Below are positions 11,701 through 23,545 of a stretch of DNA of 64,000 nt, piece after piece. The position numbers and the translations under genes are program-made. Source of the DNA: Sanderia malayensis (taxonomy: Eukaryota > Cnidaria > Scyphozoa > Semaeostomeae > Pelagiidae); assembly GCA_013076295.1 (NCBI GenBank), contig RQOL01000616.1:930001-994000 (forward strand), given 5' to 3'. The notes beneath the pieces are model-generated. The model was not told where the DNA came from, ran no database searches, and worked only from the letters and a program-made list of their open reading frames with translations. The number at the start of each line of letters is the position of its first letter. Position 1 is the stretch's first letter.

Positions 11701-14700
11701 TAAATGCAGTCCCTCAAATAAGCGCCTCCCTAAAAAGTTCCGGAATTAATAAGGACCCCTAGGCGCCTAATCAAAAATATAAGCAAGCAAAAAAACATCT
11801 ATGATCTCATATGATTGGAGCTGTGTGAGAAACAAATAAAGATATAGGGCCAGGTAATCTCGTCTCAATTACTTTTAAATGAAAACAGAAAATATAAATC
11901 TGTTGAAATCTCACTTCTGTATCAATGGTGCCAGTAGTTACCAGCGTCGCTGATTTTTCAAACTCATCTGATATGCAGAGAAGCGTTCTTTCAGGGATTC
12001 GCAAATTTTCTTCTACAAAATAAAATCGCTTGACTCAAAGATAGCTGTGGATTTGTCGAATAAAAACATTAGTATGGTGCAGCCTGGCAACGTTTTTTTA
12101 CAAGAAAGTGCTTGATAAGAAAGCAGTACTCGATTCGTGAAAAAGTTCAGAAAATTCAGTACTGGAGTTTTAAAACCTAAAATTTTGACATAATTGGATA
12201 CTCAAAATTTCACAACGAAAAATCGCTGTGCAACCAAGAAAAATTTAATTTCATAAATGTATATGTATTATCTATCAACATATAATGTCAAAAAAGTCAT
12301 TCATAACACAATGTTAAACTTTTGTCCATGTGAATGTTTGGTAACGAAAAACCTTTTAATTGTTGGTAAGAAAACTTTAAGAAAGTTTTAGTACTGGAAA
12401 TGGGAAATCGCTGAGAAAGTTTCGTGCATAAAGCGGCTGAAAAAATCTCGCACCTTCTAAAAATGCCAATAGCAAATCCAGCAGAATCAATCTGGAAGTT
12501 AAATGAAAAACTACGAGTTAAAAATGCTGGTCTAATAAAAACACTTGTAAAAATGATACAAATACTCAAAAGATGTTAGTGGTATTTTATCGTGATTTTT
12601 AGGCTACTTTCACATACCAAGTGTTATTCTGATTAATTAAGCCATGCTGATACCTTTTCGATTCTTGACCAAAGTTAAAGATTTTGATGACGGCACTCTG
12701 ACACATCCAAGAAATGCCATAGCAACTTTTTATTGGCTTCTCCCAAACTATGACGAAATAGTGCCTTCAAACAGTGCTTCGCTTTAAAAGACCTTTTTCA
12801 AAACCTTTCAAACGATGTAGCTATTGGGTTTTTAGTTGAATGTGAAGCTTTGGAAACCCCGAAGACGTCATCTATTCTGTGATTTGAAATTTGACATCTT
12901 TGAATGCTCTAAGGTAAAACCTTTTCATAGATACACTAACTAGGGGCACTCGCATTTGCTTGTTTCCGGGGGGGGCGAGAAAAACAGCTTACTGTTGTTG
13001 GCGCGCTGCATTCGCTGATGTTCATGCCTCTTGCTACCCCATATACAATGGTTTGGCTCGCCTGAGTGAGAGCCCTGGTTGGCACACATTCATACGCTTG
13101 TGAAAAGGTGTCAAAATGGTGACATCAAAGTCTCCAACTTTCCTCCCACAAATTTAAAAGGTAATCTTGGATTCGGAATCAGCATGGCTTCACTAAAAAA
13201 ATTGGGGAAAACGTTTTTGGTTCAGGTTGAAATTCAGATTTTGTAAAGAAATCACCTGCCTCTCAATCAAGAGCATGAAGAGAAGCAAGTTTTGTTTACC
13301 GTTGTTTGTTATGATTATCCATCGCTTTATAAAGATCGCTAAAGTCATCATCTGAAATAACAGCCTCCATGATAAAAAGTCTAAAGTGAAAGAGTTGAGA
13401 AAGTTCAGCACTGGGTTTTTAAAACCCATAAAAAGTCTCTATTAAGCCATAATGATTGTCCATGGCCTTATAAAGATCTCCTCAGTCATCATTTGAAATA
13501 ACAGAAACACACAACATATGTGGTGATAATAACAGTGGCTACCGTGGTATGGTATTCTAGTTACAATACTTCCCCAATTAAGTACCCTCCTTCATACAAG
13601 CACCACCTCTCAAGTGCTGAGTTTTTTAGCCTTGATATTCTTATAAACTTTATTCTTATTAAACAGAGTGCACAAACATTTCAAAATCACATACCCCCAT
13701 TCAGCATCATTTTCTTTACAATGATCAATGATAAGCAGAAGCAGCTCCATAAAGCCATCTTCAAAAATGAATTTGTGTCTGGAAAAACATTTATTTGATG
13801 CGTATAACATAATAAAAGTGTAGCTTCATGTGAAAATTATGAAAAAAGACTTGAGAAAAATAAGAGTTGTTACCTATTCTTCATGCAGTTGAAAATCACC
13901 ATACAAAACAAGTCAGTAGCTGGAAACTCACATTTCTGAAGACATAACCTGTGGAGTAATAATCAAACTTGTGATACTGTTTAAATTAGTTAAAAATTTA
14001 CTGCCTCCTGCTTTTATTCTTTGCTGTTACAGTGTAAAATCACTGCATCCTGTCTGACCATGGTGTCTCCTAGATAAGTGGCTAAAAACCTTTTTTCCAC
14101 CACGTTATTCTAAATTTGTTCCAGATTTGTTTAAAACTTAAAATTTGTTTCTACTGCTTGGAGTTTTTATCCTTCTTCTGGTATTTTTAAAAATTCTTTC
14201 CCACAAAATTCTGGCAAATTCTCTCATGTACATTTCTCCAAATAAATGTTCACATTCTTCATTTACGAGGCAAGATTTTCAGTAAACAGCATCTCATACT
14301 TTCCAGTTTGCTTCTGGGTTGTTTTTGCACACCTGACAATCCCTTTGTGGACAGATCTTGTAGATAGATCACTTGATAGCATTCAACTTACTTTGCAAAG
14401 TTTGGAAACATTGCTTTCCACACTGCCTCTTGGCAGGAGCAATTTCCTGATACCAGATTGCCAAGAAACTGAATACACATGCTTTGAAGACCTAAATGGA
14501 AAACAGTGACAAATTTTGCATCATAAATTGTATCAACAACTAAATAATTAATTGACTGTGGGACACATGTTCTAAGCATAATCTCTTCACATGAACATAT
14601 AAATAGCAGCTACAGATCAATCAAGTATGATGAATGTATATTGCGAAACATTTTCCACACCAACCCATGACCCAAAAAAGTACTACCCAGAAAATTCACT

Positions 14701-15773
14701 AAATCTACTGTGAAGGCTTCAAAAGTACAATCCTACCTTTCATACTGCCTACATTTGCTGCCTCTTCCATGGTTTGTTGGAGAGTTTTGAATGCTAGACT
14801 TACAGCATTTGTTTGCCTGAAAAAATAGGTATCAGTACAAGATTGAAAGCTATACAGGGATAATATTGCTTCAGAGAAGCACAATGTTATTTAAAGTAAT
14901 TACAATTATACTACAACTGACAGTATAATGTTCTGATTTCTTTCACAAGATATACAGGAATTGCGCAGACATTTCATAATCACTTCAATTGTTGATTCTA
15001 TATCGTTGTTTGTATGGAGATGAGCATGTTTCCAATATCCTAAACATTCATCCAAATGCAAAATTGAGCCAAGTAACTCATTCTCAGGAATAGATTTCCT
15101 AAAAAGAAATGTGTTTGTTAATTTGTGTTATTTCGTGAACCAATAGTTACAATCAAGATTCAAATGTTGCAAGTGTTCAGTATACATTTCTTGAAATATA
15201 TGTTATTGACAATATCATTTGGTCATAATTCATCAGGTGAGTTTTATTTGGAGCCAATCCCACAAAATATAATTGCTTAATTTGCAGGGTATAATACATA
15301 ATTCGCATAATTAATTTGGGTTGTACAACGTCCTGATCGTACTCAAAATTTGGGGACGGAGCAAAAAGACAGGCCCCTAAATGCAGTGATTCTTTGGGGT
15401 AAAAGAACATGGGTTGGTTGGTTGGCAAACTGGATTCAACTCTCTGCTATGATTAATAGCAAACGTGTCAATCTTTGCTACTTTGCTTTCAACATTTCAA
15501 TTAATCAATCGTCAGCTTTTGCTTTCTATGTATGAAAAATCGTGTAATTTTTGTCATATCTATCTGATTCTCAATTTTCCAAATACAATCGCCCACGTGG
15601 CTTATCTCTATGTTGCGTTCGTGGCCTATTTCCATTTCCATATCAAGATTCAAGAGCAAGCGAGACCCCAAAATAAGAAGCTACACAAATGTCATATACC
15701 TGAATATGCCATTTCGAAGTTCATGCGACATATAATCGTATTGTAACTTGAGCTTTGATAAATTTAAATCCAT
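5722..15773 (-). CDS. ATXN10: Ataxin-10 homologue, 13 exons
   Basis: Ataxin-10 is a cytoplasmic armadillo-like helical-repeat protein linked to cytokinesis, cilia and neuronal survival. Exons in order: 15700-15773, 14922-15098, 14737-14816, 14392-14491, 13874-13948, 13678-13778, 13300-13351, 12454-12491, 11915-12012, 11174-11282, 10445-10599, 6090-6153, 5722-5918. They sum to 1320 nt (439 residues; human about 475) and every junction keeps phase. Recognisable blocks are VIMKCLRNSCISCERNQNI, QSMCIQFLGNLVSGN, LILLDLLLAFLE, VELLLRYLKILC, and the signature C-terminal domain RYLVRIIGNMCHENKPNQDL, GIPAILSNCRIEDNNP, WAIFAIRNLCKNN. Start: ATG of exon 1, with an in-frame stop directly upstream. The donor of exon 6 (aaat|gtttgt) is weak and chosen on phase. 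Intron 11 (6154-10444) contains a whole plus-strand gene. Confidence 0.92.
6634..10350 (+). CDS. Large beta-helix plus multipass membrane protein
   Basis: Exon 1 is 6634-10144 and exon 2 is 10265-10350, joined tcag|gt...acag|ga in phase, giving 1198 residues. If the intron were retained the protein would end at 10167 after 1177. The N-terminus has a hydrophobic signal-like segment (IRCFVIGVIG). Residues about 40-600 carry repeated N/G-rich coils such as FRSNIATMAGGGVRIG, FTQNSAKIGGGFSQY and YFHYNSAKKRGGAMYVE, typical of right-handed parallel beta-helices (polymorphic outer-membrane-like repeats), with many N-glycosylation sequons. A Cys-rich module spans about 716-825 (CPPGFNYDNDQKSCVC, CGQCEDGLSV). 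About eight hydrophobic segments follow from 826 to 1155. The spliced tail ends RLYDDVNDHPYDRYED, with several tyrosines. Probably a cell-surface protein; ligand and function unknown. The whole gene lies inside ataxin-10 intron 11 on the opposite strand. Confidence 0.85.
11520..11780. repeat. Degenerate purine/pyrimidine repeat inside an ATXN10 intron
   Basis: The stretch contains short echoes such as tgccccct, gtgctccctccc, agcgcctcccta and aggcgcctaatcaaa. These resemble decayed pieces of the GGGGCTTAATAGA-type and CGCCTAATCGAGG-type repeats found at 44466-45048. Its limits are not clear. Confidence 0.3.
13452..13504 (-). pseudogene. ATXN10: Decayed duplicate of ATXN10 exon 7
   Basis: These 53 bases are a near copy of 13311-13363, which holds most of functional exon 7 and its splice acceptor. 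On the minus strand the true exon has ...ttatttcag|atgatgac; the copy reads ...ttatttcaaatgatgac, so its acceptor AG is lost. The copy also has an in-frame TGA after the two Asp codons, where the true exon encodes DDFSDLYKAMDNHNKQ. The copy lies upstream of the live exon in transcription order, in the same intron. It looks like an exon duplication that failed. Confidence 0.75.
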
Positions 15774-16055
15774 TTATTCTTCCATTAATCAATCAATGCT
15801 TGTTTTTTAACTGCCAAAACAAAAACACAGGTAAGTCCTTGATGTATTGAAAATCCTGAGTCCCGAAATGCCCAGTACGAAAAGAAATCAAATCAAAATT
15901 AAAAAGTTCCTTTGTGATTTGGCCTTTAGTAGTAAAAGTTCCTTAAGTTTTTTGACCTTCTACATGCAGGTTCCTTATAAACGGTTCCTTATAAAAAAAA
16001 GCGTGTACCATGAGCACCATCAGCTCTTGCGAGTACATATTGGATGAAGTCTAAC

Positions 16056-16252
16056 TCTCGAGCATCATGGCGGAGCCGCTAAAATCCATTGGAGGTTTTG
16101 TTTGCCCAAAGGCTGGTTTCTCACACCAGCGCGTCCAACATGTTGTACTGCCACCACAACATATTGACCGGGCCCATGACTGGGTGGGACTCAAACCCAC
16201 GACCTTTGGCCTGCTACACCGACGCCCTACCATTGGGCTATCCAGTCACACT
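16056..16252 (-). repeat. tRNA-derived SINE with intact cloverleaf-like head
   Basis: On the minus strand the element begins at about 16247 with a 70-nt tRNA-like head (16247 to 16178). End stems GACTGG/CCAGTC pair, a D-arm-like GCCC...GGGC surrounds AATGGTA, and a T-arm-like GTGGG...CCCAC surrounds TTTGAGT. Box A-like TAGCCCAATGGTAGG and box B-like GGTTTGAGTCC are present. A non-tRNA body of about 120 bases follows, ending near ctccgccatgatgctcg. The anticodon stem is poor, so this is more likely a SINE or tRNA pseudogene than a working tRNA. Confidence 0.7.
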
Positions 16253-16259
16253 TATATAT

Positions 16260-17700
16260 AGGTGGTAAGTTCTAGTCTGTAGAAGTTGGGAACATGTGAC
16301 GTGTCAATCCTGCGCAGGAGGCTGACCTGCGTAGTACTATATACCTGGATAATGGCTCAAATTACGTAGTCACGTAAATGTGCACCTTGCGCAATACTAA
16401 GTTGCGCAGAAAACTTCTTCACATTTGCTGCATTGAAGAGTATGCTTTATAAGTAATTGGTTCGGTAGGAATCTGCATGGAAGCCTGTTCCGGGACATTA
16501 AGTAGCATTTATGCATAGGGATTCCATATATGTGAGAATGGCTGCCAAATTATGTTTCGAGACTTCTGTTTTCATACAAGGACTTATCAAAACACACCAA
16601 GTGGAAGGTGCACGTACGCAAGCGCAAAAGCGACTAGCAGAAGAAGCATGCGCAATAAATATAACAGATTTTCTAGTTGTTCATTCGTCATGATAAAAAT
16701 CTTCAAACATACGCAAGCAGCAATGTATTTGGATAAATAACAACAAATGACAACAAGAAGATAAATATTATGTTATAATTCAATATAAATATAATTTTTC
16801 AATACCTATTTCACTTTGATGACTAAAATTTTTAGGATTGCTTATTCCAGTTCGTTAGGTATAAATAATGCAAACTGGTTTTTGGTGACAAGACTTTAAT
16901 AAATAGGGTCAAGTAACGCTCTATAACACATTGTAAATTTAAGAACTTTTTCTCAAATAACAGTTTGAAGATACTTTACTAGTTTTTAAATTTAATAACA
17001 TTTATACATTAAATATTCTTACAAACAACGACAACAGAGTGGTTGTGATTTCATATAAATAGATTAATTTGAGGGATAAATACGCGGATACGCTTCTATA
17101 AATAACTATGTAATTTTTCAAAAACTTTCAAATACCTATAACTCTATAACTAACGGGTGACAAATGTCAATAAACAAAACATAATTTAAAGTTATTTTAA
17201 AATTTGAAACATAATTTAAACTACTATAATTTATGTTGTGTTTTCTTTTACAGGGACTTAATGCACGTCACTGCTTTCTTATATTTCTATAATTGTTATT
17301 TCTATATTTCAAACTGTTACCTGTCTACAGATCAAGAAAGGTACACGGTTGACATCCGATATACGTCCTATAGAAACTATCAACTCTCTGAAGATGGCAA
17401 TGCTTTCCAGGTGAAGCACAATGGATGACATGCTGTTGATTATAAGTAACAATCAAAAGCATGTCTTCATGTCTTCATTACATAAACAATGATTTTAACT
17501 ATTACTATATAGGATGATCTCCCCTTCTTACTTGAATGCACTCTATATATTGCATTGCGTGTGAAACCATGCATATCTGTGACTATTCAAGCAAAAATCC
17601 GCAATTTATTAACAAAAATGTGACATAATACATTTGGATATTAATTCAAATGGAAAAAGCTACTGACCTTTTAAAAATTAACTTTCCCGCGCCAAGCTGT
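16260..17700. other. Intergenic, no supported gene
   Basis: AT-rich sequence. Short ORFs at 16511-16740 and 17204-17428 have no recognisable domain. The stretch around 17250-17430 follows an acceptor-like tcttttacag and could be an isolated exon, but nothing joins it. Confidence 0.4.
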
Positions 17701-20700
17701 TTAAAATTGCGCGATGGCAAGCCTCTGCATGCTTTCGTTGTTTCTTTTTTCTCCATCAGTAAGTAGCCTTCTTGGACAAAATTGTTTTCTCTTCCTGCTT
17801 GAGCTAGAAAGAATCGGTTCTTCTTGCACTGAGCGTCTAATGATCTCTGAAAAAAATTGGAGGCACTTTCAATCAATTTGGCATACATTAACATTCAAGA
17901 TTTTTGCCTCTTCTAATATTATTAGGAGCAGTATTGCAAAGGAAAACAAATTATAAAATTGACTTATTCTTATTCTGACTTGCCGTAAAATTTAGTCGTA
18001 AAATCATTCTTACAAATAAATAATTCCACGATTAGAATAACTAGCTGCAAGTACCCAATCACCTTTAACAAGTGATCTCTACAACTTATGAGTAGCGAAT
18101 CTAAATTTCGCTTAGCGCAACGAAGAAGATTGCGCAGCAATATTATTTGCTAAACTTACCGCTGCCACCAACCTGCCCTTCCGAGGCAGAGAATCCTGCA
18201 AGAAACTGCGCGCGACTTGATGCCGAAGAGCCATCTGAATGGTTGTATTCAGTTGTCTGACGTGTTGCATTGCCGTTTCTCTCTTCCACCTCGCAAACGT
18301 AGTTCATGGGTGGTACAACGATCTGACGCTGCGGAGTTACCTTTATGCGGCAACCTCGAGTTTTAGAACTAGATGTGTTTGGCAATTCCTTCATTGACTC
18401 ATCCGCTTTCAAATTCGACTCTTCAATCTGGGCATCAAGAAAAATCCTTTGCCGCTTCTCCATAATATTTTCAAAGTTTGTCTTCGGTTGACTGAGCAGG
18501 CCCGATAAATCATAATCCTCCGATGATTGATCGATTCGTCCATCTCTTTGATAAAGGTATTCCTCGTCTCTCTCTCCTTGCTGACTGCTTGATGGCATCT
18601 GCATCATTTTTAATCTTAACCGTCGACGTCGCTGAGCTTCGCGATTCGACAGTCTTCTACGCTGTAACTGGTCATCCGTCAAACCACTCTTCCAATGCCG
18701 CCATTTCTGACCATCGGTTTGCTGGGTTTTTCTACAACCCATTGATCCAGCGCTGCGAATATCGCCGTTTCGAGTCAACCTCTCAATATCTACCAAAGAC
18801 TTTCTACAGTAATATCTGTCATCAAACAAAATATTATTTGCTATGATGTCCCTTGCATGGCCATTTTGCCATTTGTATTCCAATGCAGCCTCGATCTGTG
18901 AAGTAGAATGTGTATTATATTCAAAACGAGACTCCACCGAAGAGTTAAATATTCCATTTAAATCCTTTCGTTTGTAATCTGATCCATACAAAGCTTCGAT
19001 AAAGGGAGATCTCTTCTTCTTTGAGTCCAATAAGCTTTCAGGTTCAGCGTGACTTGTGGTATTAAGCAACGAACAGTTGCTGCTTTGGTGGTCATTATTG
19101 AAACCGTTGTGGCAAATTCCTGTGGAATCACCCAAAAGACTTTTCTTTGAATTGATATAACTATCTTTCTTGGGTGCGAATTCCTTACTCTGTTGCTTTT
19201 TTCTTTCACTGTTCAGACACAGAAGCTCACTACTTTCCAGGTACCTCTGACTTGGACGGCTGATCCCATTTGAACGTCGGGTTTCAGGTTTTCTTAAATT
19301 TTCATCAACTTTTGTGACATCATTACTTTCCGGTTCTTTTGTTAATGATGATTCAAGCTTTTCAAGGATCTGATCAGATTCTTTTAGCTGAGAAAGAAAA
19401 ATGGCGATTGGAGTTAAACACATAAACTTCATAAGCTTATTCCAGCGCTTTCATGCTAACGCTTTTAAAAGAATGTTTCTATATAGAAGAGATTTGAAGC
19501 TATGTAACGTGATAAATTAGTCCAGTGTCTACCCCATTGCACTATTGACCAGGCAGTCAGGAAATTAAATTAATCATTGGTGTAAAGGAAGGTTTCCTGT
19601 GTCTATTCAATGTAATATTTGTTTACAATAAACCGGTTTACTACCCGTGTAATCGGGGCCGTGTATATATGATGCCAAGCATCAGAAAAAAATTTGTATG
19701 TAAGCATACTTATTTTACCTTTTGCTCTCTAAGTTTTGCTCTTCTTCTTCGTTGATACTCACGCTCTCTCCTCCTCAAACTTTCCAATTCCTCGGGACTC
19801 AGCATTGATCGATTGTAAAACCTGTTGATGAGCTTCTTACTGGTATCTTCCATTTGCATATTGCTGACTTTATTTTGTTCTTTAGATTGACAAGTGCTTT
19901 CGTTTTCTACCATTGAAGGAGAGGGAGATGGAGAATCAGCATTTGCACCCATCTGATCTGCATCTTTCTCGTCTTCACCCACACAAACTTCTTTTTTAAC
20001 CATTGCATACTCCGTCGATATATTTGGATCCTGTGGGGTTAATTGTAAATACATCAATTTCTGGCGAGCAAGTCAACCTTCAGCAAGTAGCATTATTGCC
20101 GCACTGGTGAAGCCAACTCTAAAGAAGTGGGGGGAGGGACAAAGGAAACTTTCAGGTGCCACGCTTTTTACCAATGGCGAATTTTTATGCGCCACACTTT
20201 CACCCACACCGCCCTATAATTTCTAATTGAATTTAAACACATTACGAGATCTATACAAGAGCTTTGGCTCGATTTGGCAGCAAAGTGTTAGACGTAGGAC
20301 AAACTAAAAAGATAATAGCTGAAGGATTTGCATGGCAAAAATATTTGACAAGCAAAGCTCACCATGCTTTCCTTTATTCCTAGCTTTCCTTTTTCCAAAT
20401 TTCCTCTACCTCTGACTTCGTCGGATTTATTATTCGAATTACTGCCTGAAATCGCGTTAGGCAGCAATTCATTAGCATCAATAGTGCTGGCACTCAATGC
20501 ATCAAGAACCGGATGCTTAGGTGATTCTTCCTTCTGCTTCTCACTCAAGCTTTGAATATGCTCGTGCAACGTGTGCAAATCTTCTCCTCCTTGATCTACT
20601 ACCCCACCATTACCACAAATGGTGGGAGCATCTTTCCGACCAATGTCCCCTGCGAAGGCCAGTCCAAGGGCGAGCATGAAAGACATTTTTTTAGTTACAA

Positions 20701-23545
20701 CTAGACCAAGATTCTTCCCATTTTCATGTATTCCCCTATTGTTTAAAACATCAGTGACAACTGGTTTCGTCAAAGAATCAGTTTTTGGGTTGACAAAACT
20801 ATTCACGGAGTTGGCGTGAGTGTTCTAAAACATAAACAAATCAAACTATTAGCGATGGAGTTCCAAAATCTTCAGAATAAATAGGAGTTCATAAGCAAGG
20901 TCTACATGCCTAACCTTGTTGATCATTTCTTTTAACTTGGTACTTTCTGCGCCATTTGTTAGCTTGACTTGATCTTTTATTTCTTCAATCTGTGATGAAC
21001 AGATAACAATTTGTAATATTAAAACTCGAGAGAGCTCGGGACAAAGAAACTTGGACAGGTAGAGTTAGTAGCAACAGACAAACTACAAGAAAATTTGGGA
21101 TAATGTTTAAACTTCTACTGCTATGACGTCACGTGCAGTTAGCACTTTGACGACGCGCTTTACAAAGTAATAAACTAATAAATTAATCATGTGAATGAAA
21201 TTAATCATGGCTTAAATCTAATTTTAAAACAAAATCTTACATATGGCATATCTTTATTTGGTTCCATCTGTTTAGAAACAGGTTTTCTTGATCTGTTTTT
21301 CTGGGCATGAATAATCTTGGCCTACATGCATAAAATATAAACATCAAATAGTGTTAAACAAAACGAAGCATCTACGCACAATCCAATCCAACGCTTTATC
21401 TAAATGTCCGCCTGTTATGGTTTAAATCGCAGGGTCAAGAAAGTGGGAGAACCTTTGGTATATTTCATTTGATTCGTTGTCTAAAATACCATCTGTGTGA
21501 TTTGAACAATGTCAAAATGCGATTTATTTTGTATTCAATTTTTGTAAACTTCAGCAAAGAGCTGTTTCTAACAAAGAAATTAGCTACTGTATTAAACACG
21601 GACATACAGAGAAGGGAGTCATTAAATACACTTTGGCGTCCTTATATAGGTATTTCGGGGCATTTATCGTTGCAAATGCCAGTTGTCAAGACATCGTCAC
21701 TAATTGCTACACATTATTGGATGCAGTCGGTGGTTTTTGGAGATTTTGGAGTTTGGGGTTAAATTCTAAAACAAAAGGGGTCTCACAGACCAAGGAAACA
21801 AATAAGATCATGTCTTCAGAAGAAATTTTGCAATGAGACAACTGGTTTAACAGGCTCGGAATGAAGAAATGCTGCAATAAATGCAATGAATTGGTTAAGC
21901 AGGTAATTGTTTAAAAGTTTCATGCTTGGTCAAACATGATATCCACTGTTTCTGCATGACTGGTTACGTTTGTACGCCAGCAACTTTTCTATATTCACTG
22001 ACAAGTTCACGCAATGAAACAATCAGTTTTACAAGAACGGGATGGTAAGAAAACTGGAGGGGGGGGTCAAAATTAATGACATGGCGAAACTCAGTTATTT
22101 CACAAAAATAAAATTAAAATAATGAACAAATGTGTTCAAGAAATACTAAATGAATGCTTGGAAAATGTTTGTCGGGACGGTAGAAACTTTTATCAATTTG
22201 TCAAACCCTTCGGGTCTGTAGGACTTTTTAGTTACAAATCAACCAGCTTCAAATTATTATCAAAATCACCCACCTCCATGGGTTGCATTCCTATTCTTTG
22301 AAGAAATGCTTTATTGAGGCTTTTTGAACAATAAAAACTTCTCTTGACAAGTAGACAAATCTAAACCAACAAGTTTGTTCGGAAAAGTACGATTAAAACT
22401 GTGCTCAGTTTTGGGTTGTTTTAAACATGACGGCCCCGAAGAGATGTCTTCCTGACCTCTTGTAAAGAGCGCAGAAATGACCCAGTTGCTCTCACTACTG
22501 GGTTTTCCTATTGCGAAGTAAGTATGTGAAGATACCCTGGTGATTAAGTGAGACCAACTTGGTGGAAATTCTGTGCTTGGACGGCCAGTAACTGACAGAG
22601 CTCACATTCAAAAGCAGTTATATATCAGATTATACATGCACCTTGCATATCTCAAAGCAATATCTGAGATAAAACCGTACACTGAAGTCAACGGAAATAT
22701 AAAAAGTAAAGCTATTGTAAGAGCAGCAAAGAAATCAACAATGCGAACAAAACAACGCAAGTTCTTTGGTGAGCATGCGGAGCACAGGACATATAACACA
22801 CTGACAGTTTTAATTAAACTTGGTTGAAAAAAGGCAATTATCAGTCATTGTTTATTAGTCAAATAATGATGTATCAATAATTTGAGCCCAAATTATGATT
22901 TGTTGGAATACTTGCTCTTTGCTCAATCCGTAACATTTCAGTTCAGGTTTCCCTTTATACAAATTAAACACTTCTGTAAATTTTTTTAAAAAACACCTGC
23001 CGCAAACCTGGGCTGTCAGGTTAATAATTTCAAAGATATGAAACAAAAATTATTACCTCGCAATTTCGAAGTCTTTCTCGCCTTTGCTGTTGGGCAATGC
23101 GTTCTTTTTCGCGCAACTTTAATAACTTTTCATACGGCATTTCCGCCCTGGAAGGCCTGCCCTTTGAATTTCGTTGTTTTCTTACATGATCAGATCTCCA
23201 CGTTGTCCTCTTTCGCCTTTTATAAGATCGTTCTTTTGGTTTGGGTTGAGGGATTTGCTCAACCGCTTTTTCTGAAAGGGACTCGACCTCTGAGGTTGGT
23301 GGAGGGTAGGGTTGATTTTCTACTTCGTCAATCTGATCAACAGTCATCGGCTGGTCTTTTCCGTCATTAGTCATCTTGTCTTCTAAACAGCCATTGTTTG
23401 TGTCATAATATGTACGATCACTAGAAGACAAAAGGCCACGATGAAAAACATTCATGCAGGACAGCTGTAACTCGTTGCGTTTATTGTCATCGCACAAACC
23501 TGTTTTCGTGCCACTATTGTTAATTTGCAGTGAAATTTTAACCAT
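17701..23545 (-). CDS. Unrecognised 930-residue protein with three arginine-rich motifs
   Basis: Seven exons join in phase: 23057-23545, 21241-21321, 20915-20989, 20363-20824, 19719-20030, 18160-19387 and 17701-17846, totalling 2793 nt. I do not recognise the family. The product is polar, Ser/Asn/Lys-rich and low in hydrophobic segments, suggesting a largely disordered nuclear protein. Three similar basic motifs occur: LLKLREKERIAQQQRRERLR (end of exon 1), LESLRRREREYQRRRRAKLR (end of exon 5) and LQRRRLSNREAQRRRRLRLK (inside exon 6). The shared pattern is L-x-x-L/R-R-x-R-E-x-x-x-Q-R/Q-R-R-R-x-x-L-R. They resemble STPR repeats or a bZIP basic region, but no leucine zipper follows. A further basic patch is KPKERSYKRRKRTTWR. 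The ATG at 23545 begins the longest open frame. Start and possible extra 5' exons are unproven. Confidence 0.72.

Noticed and set aside
12395..12453. Longer version of ataxin-10 exon 8 using the donor at 12394
   Set aside because: It reads in frame but breaks phase with the next exon, whereas the donor at 12453 restores phase and gives a better family match.
16178..16247. Functional tRNA gene
   Set aside because: The acceptor, D and T arms pair, but the anticodon arm is poor and the sequence runs on into a SINE body, so it is listed as a SINE head.
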